Of a stretch of 11,891 nt of DNA, positions 1 through 5,232 are shown in pieces. Below the pieces are notes generated by a model. It saw only the letters and a list, made by a program, of their open reading frames with translations. It searched no databases and was not told where the DNA came from. The DNA lies in contig CAZFGN010000015.1 of assembly GCA_964518695.1 (NCBI GenBank), positions 1 to 11,891 on the forward strand. Reading direction: 5' to 3'. Numbering within the stretch: the stretch's first letter is position 1; every line of letters starts with the position of its first letter. The stretch is from CAZFGN01 sp964518695 (GTDB lineage: Bacteria > Patescibacteriota > Minisyncoccia > UBA6257 > Colwellbacteraceae). The position numbers and the translations under genes were made by a program.

Positions 1-162
1 TTGTCTTTCTTCCGGCGTGGCATTGGTCGCTAAATCCCAATCCTTGGGAATACGATTTAAGAATAAGTCCCTAACACAGCCGCCAACAAGATAGGCCTTG
101 TGTCCAGCGTTATTGAGAGACACAGCAATCGCCATCACTTCTTTTGGAATGTTTAATTGCAC
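1..162 (-). CDS. cca: CCA tRNA nucleotidyltransferase, N-terminal fragment (runs off the left edge)
   Basis: Adds or repairs the 3' CCA of tRNAs in the cytoplasm using CTP and ATP. The 54 visible residues hold the nucleotidyltransferase signature of class II CCA-adding/poly(A) polymerase enzymes: LVGGCVRD at about residues 25-32 (the G-G-x-V-R-D nucleotide-binding turn), then KDWDLATNA at about 40-48, whose D-x-D supplies the metal-binding aspartates. The rest of the head and the neck and body domains lie outside the window. I chose the GTG at 162 because the protein then starts about ten residues before the first conserved block, as usual in the family, and because a TATACT hexamer ends eight bases upstream. 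An in-frame ATG nine codons further in is possible but would cut into the first helix. The fragment is too short to separate a CCA-adding enzyme from a CC- or A-adding variant or a poly(A) polymerase. Both flanking tRNA genes in this window already encode CCA. Confidence 0.88.
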   Translation of the reverse strand, partial: MQLNIPKEVMAIAVSLNNAGHKAYLVGGCVRDLFLNRIPKDWDLATNATPEERQ

Positions 163-163
163 T

Positions 164-191
164 TTGATTAAGTATAGCTTAAATTTATGTT
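164..191 (+). promoter_or_regulatory. Weak candidate promoter for tRNA-Arg and the downstream membrane protein
   Basis: TTGATT at 164-169 and TATGTT at 186-191 are separated by 16 bases. The hexamers match consensus at 4 of 6 positions each. A transcript would start near 198, placing the hairpins at 197-281 in the tRNA leader. The site overlaps the cca -10 on the other strand. This is only the best match in the gap. Confidence 0.25.
171..176 (-). promoter_or_regulatory. -10 element of cca (predicted leaderless)
   Basis: On the minus strand TATACT (5 of 6 to TATAAT) is followed by eight bases and then the GTG start. Transcription normally begins 6-8 bases after a -10 hexamer, so the mRNA would begin at or one base before the start codon. 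No convincing -35 is visible at 16-18 bases. No ribosome binding site could fit. Confidence 0.5.
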
Positions 192-196
192 GTAGA

Positions 197-281
197 CCTG
201 TCTACTGATAGGCAGGCTCTCGTAAGGAAACCTTGCGAGACCTGCGTTCGGAGTGAATGAAAACTAACCGTTTTCATTCAC
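197..281. other. Tandem hairpins in the cca/tRNA-Arg gap
   Basis: Three inverted repeats follow one another. 197-204 pairs with 209-216 (CCTGTCTA with TAGGCAGG, one wobble, 4-base loop). 218-227 pairs with 231-240 (one wobble, 3-base loop) and can be extended by 212-216 pairing with 241-245 around a bulged base. 253-264 pairs perfectly with 270-281 (12 bp, 5-base loop). CAGG at 213-216 can pair with CCTG at 197-200 or at 241-244, so the first two structures exclude each other. No T-tract follows any of them on the plus strand, so they are not standard terminators. They may be a structured tRNA leader or copies of a dispersed palindrome. Confidence 0.6.
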
Positions 282-291
282 ATCCTCTCTT

Positions 292-366
292 GCTCCCGTA
301 GTGAAATGGATATCACGACTGGCTTCGAACCAGTTATTGGGGGTTCGAATCCCTCCGGGAGCACCA
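292..366 (+). tRNA. tRNA-Arg (anticodon TCG), CCA encoded
   Basis: A full cloverleaf can be drawn. The acceptor stem is 292-298 with 356-362, the D stem GTGA/TCAC is 301-304 with 313-316, the anticodon stem ACTGG/CCAGT is 318-322 with 330-334, and the loop CTTCGAA gives anticodon TCG at 325-327. The variable loop has four bases. The T stem is 339-343 with 351-355 (one G-T pair) and its loop is TTCGAAT. The discriminator is A363 and CCA is encoded at 364-366. TCG reads CGA and, with wobble, other CGN arginine codons. A protein gene begins only eight bases further on, so the two are probably on one transcript. Confidence 0.97.
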
Positions 367-374
367 AAGACCAC

Positions 375-1319
375 ATGAATACTAGTCTGCAAATTAAATT
401 AACGCGCATAACATCTTCCGCTTTATTTACAGCCGTTGTTGCTGGCACGTGGGACGCTTGGTGGCATGGAGCTCTTGGGCGCGAAAGTTTTTGGTCGCCT
501 CCGCATTTACTTCTCTACTTTTCCGTGCTTACAGCCATCGCTTTCGGTGTCTACGGCTGGTATCAAACAAAAGAAAAGATTTGGAAACGACTCGCGTTCA
601 TTTTATTGCTTGTTCCGGTATCAGCGCCCTTTGATGAGATATGGCATCGCCTTTTCGGTATAGAAGACATATCAAGTCCTTTCATTGTATGGAGCCCTCC
701 ACATCTGATTCTCATTGGCGCGGTTATCGCAAGTTTTATATGCTTGCTGCCAATTATTCGCAGGACCGAGGAAAATGAAGGACAACGGTTTTTTGGCGCG
801 CTCGCTTTTGCCGGTATTCTTAGCCTATTGTTTTTCCTTGGTACGCCACTTCAACCGATTGGGCCATATAACCTATTGGGATTTTGGGGCGTAGGTTTTA
901 TAGCCGCGTTAATATTTGGACTTTTATTGATTGCTCAAAAATGGATGCCCGGCATGGGTGGGGTAACATTAGTTATGTTTATCTTTCTTACAATCAGCGC
1001 GATTGGTTTCGGCGAAAAGGTAGCTCCGCACGTTGTTATTCAACCACACGAGCACCCGCCAGCTTGGCTTATTGTTTTTTCATTTTTAATCCCAGCTGTA
1101 TTCATGGATCTGGCAAAGAGAAAATCTTCGCTGATGAACGGTATTGTCGCCGCGTTTCTGTGGAGTGTTATCCTCTACGGATTTTCCTCACAATTTTTTG
1201 ACACCCAATTCCAGTATGGTCTTATTAAAACTACTATTGCCATACTCGCCGCTTCTACCGGCGGACTTGTGGCAGCGTACTTGGTCTCAAGGATTCACAT
1301 ATTCAAAACATTAAACTGA
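375..1319 (+). CDS. Polytopic membrane protein with a duplicated D-x3-H / SPPH motif, function unknown
   Basis: I do not recognise the family. The 314-residue product is mostly hydrophobic, with about eight likely membrane segments and no cleavable signal peptide. A motif occurs twice in the N-terminal half. Copy 1 has D27-A-W-W-H31, E37 and S41-P-P-H44. Copy 2 has D87-E-I-W-H91, E97 and W106-S-P-P-H110. The D-to-H and H-to-E spacings are the same in both copies, and each SPPH opens a hydrophobic helix. A third cluster, H219 with H225-E-H227-P-P, lies later. His, Asp and Glu placed beside membrane helices suggest a bound metal or haem or a proton path, but this is inference. The open frame continues upstream into the tRNA; I take the ATG at 375 because earlier codons lie inside the tRNA gene. 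There is no Shine-Dalgarno sequence and no own -10, so expression probably comes from readthrough of the tRNA-Arg transcript. Confidence 0.85.
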   Translation: MNTSLQIKLTRITSSALFTAVVAGTWDAWWHGALGRESFWSPPHLLLYFSVLTAIAFGVYGWYQTKEKIWKRLAFILLLVPVSAPFDEIWHRLFGIEDISSPFIVWSPPHLILIGAVIASFICLLPIIRRTEENEGQRFFGALAFAGILSLLFFLGTPLQPIGPYNLLGFWGVGFIAALIFGLLLIAQKWMPGMGGVTLVMFIFLTISAIGFGEKVAPHVVIQPHEHPPAWLIVFSFLIPAVFMDLAKRKSSLMNGIVAAFLWSVILYGFSSQFFDTQFQYGLIKTTIAILAASTGGLVAAYLVSRIHIFKTLN

Positions 1320-1450
1320 AACCAGTTCCAATTCTTCTCATCTAACGCCGCATTAAAATTCTGGAGAATAAACCCCAATATAGACATGGCGAAGAGAGTA
1401 AAGGGGCAAGAAAATAGTTTTTGAAGACGATCGATATAATATATCCAATT

Positions 1451-1493
1451 AAAAAATATAAATCCCCTAATCTCAAGAGATAAGGGGATTTAT
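1451..1493 (-). terminator. Rho-independent terminator of the ATP-grasp gene
   Basis: On the minus strand 1493-1477 pairs with 1474-1458 (about 16 of 17 bp, one mismatch, two-base loop), including a run of four G-C pairs. Six T residues follow at 1456-1451. The hairpin begins at the first base after, or within, the stop codon at 1493-1495. Little else lies between 1320 and 1450, and no terminator is visible for the plus-strand gene ending at 1319. Confidence 0.8.
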
Positions 1494-2428
1494 CAAGAAA
1501 TAATATCTATAATGTCGTCGAAATAGTTTTTCTCGTAACGGCCGGAGGCTGAAAGAGGATTGAGTTCGATTACTACCGAGCCTTTCTTTTTGTCGATACC
1601 GATGTCCACGACATACGAATTAGGAAGTATATCCTTATGATATGCCACAAATTCTTTTATGAAAGCAGTAACTTCGCTGGGAATTCCATACGCAGTGTCG
1701 TAGTCAAGATATCTTGAGCTATTCGCGACAACGCCCGAAACGACAAATGTGCGGTATTCTAACTTACCTTTTGAATCAGACAATAGAGAAAGCGGCTCAG
1801 AGACAATAATATCTACATCGTCACTAATTACCTCTAAACTTAATCCGACGTGGTCAAGAATATCCGCAACGTTAACCACCGCGGTATCTACTCCTCCCTT
1901 ACAGCTAGACTTTAAGAATACTTTTCCGTCTACTGAATGTTTCGTAATCTCGTGAGTACGAGAATAGAGCGCATTGGTAAATGCCTCCTTGTTAAATATC
2001 GCAATGGTACGCTTCAGGAAAAGAGGCGAAATTACTTTATACCAAAGCTCAACTCGTTTTTCATCGTCCCATGAAACAAAGGGCGTTCCTCCAATCTTCT
2101 CAATATAAGAAAGTGGGCCGTATACATTACGAACATCATTGGTACGAAGCAAAAGTTCTTTGCCGCTTAATGAATCAATTTGATTCATATGAGGGTCATA
2201 GGTTTTTAATTTGCCCGTAATGTTTTGGTATCCGTGACCAGCAACTCTTCCTGATGGCCCTATAATGTAGAAGAATGGGAATTGCCGTTTCGCGCACACT
2301 TCAATCTCTGTGAAACGCTCCCTTGCGACGCATAAACCATAATCCTCCTTATTATCTGAAATTAGATTATAATTTTTTAACTTTTCCAGATCTTCAAGAG
2401 AAGAGAGGTAAAAAGCTATTGCTTTCAT
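1493..2428 (-). CDS. ATP-grasp domain protein (R2K-like clade), probable carboxylate-amine ligase
   Basis: ATP-grasp enzymes activate a carboxylate as an acyl phosphate and join it to an amine or thiol. In this 311-residue protein the C-terminal half shows the fold: V-F-L-K173-S for the ATP-binding lysine, E224-Y-R226-T-F-V-V-S-G-V followed by N-S-S-R-Y as in the R2K-type clade, V-V-D275-I-G-I, and V-I-E288-L-N290-P for the metal-binding acid and asparagine. This ends in S-A-S-G-R-Y, a usual ATP-grasp ending. The first 120 residues are unfamiliar and may hold the substrate site. I chose the ATG at 2428, which opens a clean beta strand (M-K-A-I-A-F-Y-L); the frame stays open for another 61 codons but that stretch crosses the divergent promoter region and looks non-coding. 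A weak TAATCT lies seven bases before the ATG. It is transcribed away from a CofE-like ligase gene. The substrate is unknown. Confidence 0.78.
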   Translation of the reverse strand: MKAIAFYLSSLEDLEKLKNYNLISDNKEDYGLCVARERFTEIEVCAKRQFPFFYIIGPSGRVAGHGYQNITGKLKTYDPHMNQIDSLSGKELLLRTNDVRNVYGPLSYIEKIGGTPFVSWDDEKRVELWYKVISPLFLKRTIAIFNKEAFTNALYSRTHEITKHSVDGKVFLKSSCKGGVDTAVVNVADILDHVGLSLEVISDDVDIIVSEPLSLLSDSKGKLEYRTFVVSGVVANSSRYLDYDTAYGIPSEVTAFIKEFVAYHKDILPNSYVVDIGIDKKKGSVVIELNPLSASGRYEKNYFDDIIDIIS

Positions 2429-2525
2429 AAATTTAAGATTAGTTGTTAAAAAGCTGGCGATTCGTAGCCCTATTGTACGGCTATAAGCGAACAGTACACT
2501 AAGAGCCGGAGATTTTTCAACTCGC

Positions 2526-2554
2526 TTGCTCGGAACAGAAGCGTACGGTAAAAT
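2526..2554 (+). promoter_or_regulatory. Promoter of the CofE-like gene (predicted leaderless)
   Basis: TTGCTC at 2526-2531 (TTG core only) and TAAAAT at 2549-2554 (5 of 6) are 17 bases apart. Seven bases then lead to the GTG at 2562. The in-frame TTG at 2526, which would otherwise be an upstream start codon, is better read as part of the -35 element. Confidence 0.55.
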
Positions 2555-2561
2555 TCCACCT

Positions 2562-3323
2562 GTGATAATTACTCCAATTAAAACGCGCGTGCTTACACCA
2601 CCACAAGACAACTTGCTTCAGGCAATAAGGGGTGTCTTGCCGCGAGTTAAAGAACACTCGGTCATCGTGATTACCTCAAAAGTTGTGAGTATCTGGCAGG
2701 GCAGGTGCGTGTCTAAAGCCGAGTATCCGGAGAAAGACGATCTCATTAAAAAAGAGGCTGATAAATATCTGCCGCGCGATTTTGTGCCGAACAGGTGGGT
2801 TATGCACACAATCAAAGAAAACCTTTTCATTCCGAGCGCTGGCATTGATGAGAGTAATGCGAACAACTACTATGTACTTTGGCCTCATGATCCTAAGAAG
2901 ACCGCGAAAAAATTATGGCAGTGGATACGTAAGACCTACAGGGTAAAAAATGTCGGCGTTGTAATCACCGATTCGCATACCATTCCTCTGCGAGGAGGGA
3001 CATTAGGAATCTCTCTCGCCTATTATGGATTCTCGCCCCTGAAAGACTATCGTGGAGAAAAAGATATTTTCGGCAGGGAGTTTGCTATTCAAGTTGCCGA
3101 TATCGCCGACGGTCTTGCCGCCGCGGCAGTTCTTGTAATCGGCGAGGGCAAAGAGACGACTCCTATCGCAGTGATAAGTGATGTGCCTTTTGTGCAATTT
3201 ACCGATAAGCCATACGTGCCGCGCAAGCCGTTTTCATCTTTTGAAATAGAAGAGAGAGAAGACCTCTATTACCCCCTACTCTCTTCTGTGCCGTGGAAAA
3301 AAGGAGGCAGTGGAATCTCTTAA
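2562..3323 (+). CDS. CofE-like / F420-0:gamma-glutamyl ligase family protein
   Basis: Characterised CofE enzymes add glutamate to coenzyme F420-0 using GTP and a divalent metal. CPR genomes often carry a stand-alone homologue, annotated as a putative folate or F420 glutamate ligase, whose substrate is unknown. The 253-residue product has the family landmarks: V-I-V-I-T-S-K-V-V-S near 34-43, S-A-G-I-D-E-S-N-A-N at 92-101, G-V-V-I-T-D-S at 132-138, P-L-R-G-G-T-L-G at 142-149 and D-Y-R-G-E-K-D-I-F-G-R-E at 162-173. These cover the nucleotide/metal region and the dimer-forming loop. The GTG at 2562 is preferred over a TTG at 2526 because the family normally starts just before I-x-P-I-K-T and because a -10 lies seven bases upstream. 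No other F420 gene is in the window, so F420 synthesis should not be assumed. Its stop codon overlaps that of the convergent Cys-rich gene. Confidence 0.85.
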   Translation: MIITPIKTRVLTPPQDNLLQAIRGVLPRVKEHSVIVITSKVVSIWQGRCVSKAEYPEKDDLIKKEADKYLPRDFVPNRWVMHTIKENLFIPSAGIDESNANNYYVLWPHDPKKTAKKLWQWIRKTYRVKNVGVVITDSHTIPLRGGTLGISLAYYGFSPLKDYRGEKDIFGREFAIQVADIADGLAAAAVLVIGEGKETTPIAVISDVPFVQFTDKPYVPRKPFSSFEIEEREDLYYPLLSSVPWKKGGSGIS

Positions 3324-4903
3324 TAAAGAATATTAATCAAAACGTTCAAGATGCTACCAAGAAAAGAACGTCTGTCAGATTGAGATTGCGGTACTTGTGG
3401 CGCTGTTCCATCTGAAGGAGGCTGGACCGATGGATATTGTTGTTGCTGTTGGTACTGTTGCTCGTGCTGTTGCTGGTACTGCTGATCAGACTGTTGTTGT
3501 TGCTGCTCTTGGGACCGGCGTTGGAATTCTTCATTATATTTTTCCTGGTATTGTTGCTGCAATTGTTCCGGAGTCGGCATCATGCCTCCTTCACGAAAAC
3601 CATCCGGAGGAAAAGTGCCAGTCGGCGGTTGGTTTTGCCTAAAATCCCCGCTTGGTTCACGATGCTCACCACCACCGTTTGGCTGACTAGAGCCGCCGCA
3701 TTGCCCGGGATTAGCCTCGCAAAATGCTTTGCATTCTGCCTCACTCTTGCAACCGCCAGGTCCAGTAAAATCTGATGGGAAATTACCCGGTGACATTGAT
3801 CCAGGATCCATTCCGTTTCCGTGTTCACCAGGCCCAGAACCACTACGTATCATCGTCTCGAAACATTGACGTATAGAATCGCCGATTTTGGGACTAGGCC
3901 TTGATGACCCATCTTTGAGCTTGTCGAGAACCTCGATGCCTAGCGTACTGCTTAAGCACGTGGCAACTTCCGGTGGTACATTGTTTAGTATCTCCTGTAT
4001 CTTCCCTCTCCCCTCTTCAGCATTTTTCAACTCTTCTTCGGAAATAAGACCGTGTTCTTTAGCGAATTCGAAACAGACATCGCTATTCGCCTCGTCTTCG
4101 CAAAATTTTTCGCACTCTCGTCCTTTGCAACCACCAGGACCCTTGCCTCCGGTTTTTCGCGCCATTTGCGCTTCTTCAGCAGAAACAAAGCCAGCGGCTT
4201 CCGCAAAAGAAATACATTGTTCAAAATTGCCCGGCTCGGAGCAGTAAACATCGCAGTCTTCCTCCCCGCGGCATGGCGGCGGTTTTATTCCTTTTTCAAT
4301 TGCGATTAATGCCTTTTTCGCGTCCGCAAGCTCACTGGGAGACATAAAACCGGCGGCTTCCGCAAAAGCCAGACACTCTTTCATGTTATCCGGATTTTCG
4401 CAATAAACTTCGCAGGATTCCTTTTTACTGCAACCGCCCGGCAATTTCGCGCCTTGCGCTAAAGCAGCTTGAACCTTTTTTGCTTCTGCCAATTCTTCTG
4501 GCGGCATTAAGCCGTTTTGTTCAGCGAAAGATAAACACTCGTTCATATTTTTAATGTCGTCGCAGTAAGACTCGCAGGAGTCTTGCCCGGTACAACCGCC
4601 GGGACCCTTATTACCAATAGCGCTAAACTTTCTCGCTATCTCTGCCTCTTCTTTAGACATTAAATTGTGTTTCTCGGCGAAACTGACACAAGAGACTATA
4701 TTGATTGGCTTATCACAAAATGCTCTACAGTCCGTTTCACTTTTACAACCACTCAACTCTGCTACCGGATACACGATATCGTCAGCCGATGTAGCTTGGG
4801 CGATTAGGACGTAAGAAAAAACCATGCTCCCAGTTATTAATAAACTTCCTATCAAAAACCTATAATTTTCTCTATTCAACATTTTATTTAAAAGGGTTTT
4901 CAT
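3320..4903 (-). CDS. Secreted Cys-rich repeat protein with Gln-rich tail, function unknown
   Basis: The 527-residue product has an N-terminal signal sequence (basic 1-16, hydrophobic 17-35, likely cut near A-T-S-A at 37-40). Five repeats of about 50 residues follow (52-295), each with C-x5-C-x3-C-x8-C (x4 for the first gap in repeat five), then F-A-E and a helix ending in acidic and Lys residues. A linker (296-380) has two further cysteines (316, 347). A sixth, shortened Cys motif (385-402) comes next, then a Gly/Pro-rich spacer and a Gln/Tyr-rich tract (about 445-490). A short hydrophobic C terminus (513-527) follows an R-R and might anchor in or touch the membrane. Even cysteine counts suggest disulfides outside the cytoplasm. 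Such repeats are typical of CPR surface proteins of unknown role. The ATG at 4903 overlaps the upstream gene by 20 bases; the ATG at 4882 lies one base past that gene's stop and gives a shorter signal peptide, so it is also possible. No Shine-Dalgarno sequence precedes either. Confidence 0.85.
   Translation of the reverse strand: MKTLLNKMLNRENYRFLIGSLLITGSMVFSYVLIAQATSADDIVYPVAELSGCKSETDCRAFCDKPINIVSCVSFAEKHNLMSKEEAEIARKFSAIGNKGPGGCTGQDSCESYCDDIKNMNECLSFAEQNGLMPPEELAEAKKVQAALAQGAKLPGGCSKKESCEVYCENPDNMKECLAFAEAAGFMSPSELADAKKALIAIEKGIKPPPCRGEEDCDVYCSEPGNFEQCISFAEAAGFVSAEEAQMARKTGGKGPGGCKGRECEKFCEDEANSDVCFEFAKEHGLISEEELKNAEEGRGKIQEILNNVPPEVATCLSSTLGIEVLDKLKDGSSRPSPKIGDSIRQCFETMIRSGSGPGEHGNGMDPGSMSPGNFPSDFTGPGGCKSEAECKAFCEANPGQCGGSSQPNGGGEHREPSGDFRQNQPPTGTFPPDGFREGGMMPTPEQLQQQYQEKYNEEFQRRSQEQQQQQSDQQYQQQHEQQYQQQQQYPSVQPPSDGTAPQVPQSQSDRRSFLGSILNVLINILY
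3413..3571 (-). repeat. Low-complexity Gln/Tyr-rich tract
   Basis: CAG/CAA-type codons, with Tyr, Glu, Arg and Ser between them, encode residues 445-497 of the Cys-repeat protein. In plus-strand frames the tract reads as artificial Leu- or Val-rich peptides. Length change by slippage is plausible here. Confidence 0.85.
4019..4750 (-). repeat. Five tandem ~50-residue Cys repeats within the secreted protein
   Basis: Cysteines fall at residues 53/59/63/72, 104/110/114/123, 158/164/168/177, 211/217/221/230 and 259/264/268/277. The pitch is 51, 54, 53 and 48 residues. A G-G-C or P-C precedes each unit, and each fourth Cys leads into [FS]-F-A-[EK] or L-A-F-A-E and a helix. DNA copies have diverged, so the repeats are old at the protein level. 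A half copy lies at 3695-3760. Confidence 0.9.
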
Positions 4904-5174
4904 AAACGTTTTTAAACGGGTTAGTCTTTTCCACCGGGTTCAAGTCGGGTAATTTTTCTCCCACTGGATTGGTGAGCTCATTGATCTTCGAGGTAACATC
5001 AAGCGTTTCGGGCACAACCGGAGGCGTAACTAACGACCCTTGTTCGGGTACTTCAGTTTTAGGTTTACTTATTACTAAAAAATAAACGAGGGCCGTGATT
5101 ACTAAAGCCAGAACTACGGAGGCAATAATAAATATGGTTTTTTTATTTTGTGCCGAAGAAACTACTTCATCCAT
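4884..5174 (-). CDS. Small single-pass membrane protein, function unknown
   Basis: The 96-residue product has a short polar N terminus (1-12), one strong membrane helix (about 13-35), and a Pro-rich outer or inner tail. The tail ends in a repeated N-P pattern (N-P-V-E, N-P-F-K, N-P-F-K) near residues 79-96. Similar small proteins with an NPF-type C terminus are common in CPR genomes but I know of no function. It starts at ATG 5174, seven bases after an extended -10 hexamer, and its 3' end overlaps (or just abuts) the start of the secreted Cys-repeat gene. The two are therefore probably translated from one mRNA and may act together at the membrane, for example as a membrane partner of the secreted protein. 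That pairing is inference. The short length and low motif content limit confidence about role, not about coding. Confidence 0.8.
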   Translation of the reverse strand: MDEVVSSAQNKKTIFIIASVVLALVITALVYFLVISKPKTEVPEQGSLVTPPVVPETLDVTSKINELTNPVGEKLPDLNPVEKTNPFKNVYENPFK

Positions 5175-5181
5175 TTATTTA

Positions 5182-5190
5182 ATTGTAACA
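5182..5190 (-). promoter_or_regulatory. Extended -10 promoter of the small membrane protein/Cys-repeat pair (predicted leaderless)
   Basis: On the minus strand TG-T-TACAAT (extended -10, hexamer 5 of 6) is followed by seven bases and ATG 5174. The -35 position (about 5205-5210) holds only TTTTTA. It lies in the 58-base gap after the thrombospondin gene, so it would give the two downstream genes their own start. Confidence 0.55.
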
Positions 5191-5192
5191 TA

Positions 5193-5221
5193 CTACAAAA
5201 TAGGTAAAAACTACTTTGTGG
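5193..5221. promoter_or_regulatory. Inverted repeat over the -35 region
   Basis: 5193-5203 pairs with 5211-5221 (11 bp with two G-T type pairs, seven-base loop). It sits between the thrombospondin-gene stop and the -10 at 5182-5187 and covers the expected -35 position. No T-run follows on the minus strand, so a weak terminator or an operator are both possible. Confidence 0.35.
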
Positions 5222-5232
5222 ATAACTACCCT

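Noticed and set aside
197..281. CRISPR array or rho-independent terminator
   Set aside because: No direct repeats with spacers and no T-tract after the stems.
306..374. N-terminal extension of the membrane protein from an upstream start inside the tRNA
   Set aside because: These codons are the tRNA-Arg gene itself; the ATG at 375 gives a normal membrane-protein start.
1397..1435. 12-codon open frame between 1320 and 1457 (starts M-A-K-R-V-K)
   Set aside because: Too short, with no promoter or conserved feature to support it.
2429..2611. 61-residue N-terminal extension of the ATP-grasp protein
   Set aside because: It overlaps the divergent promoter region and the CofE-like start and shows no domain-like sequence.
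2562..3323. Evidence that the organism makes coenzyme F420
   Set aside because: A stand-alone CofE-like gene is common in CPR genomes without the rest of the pathway.
3397..3775. Val/Leu-rich plus-strand open frames
   Set aside because: They are antisense readings of the Gln-rich tract of the Cys-repeat protein.
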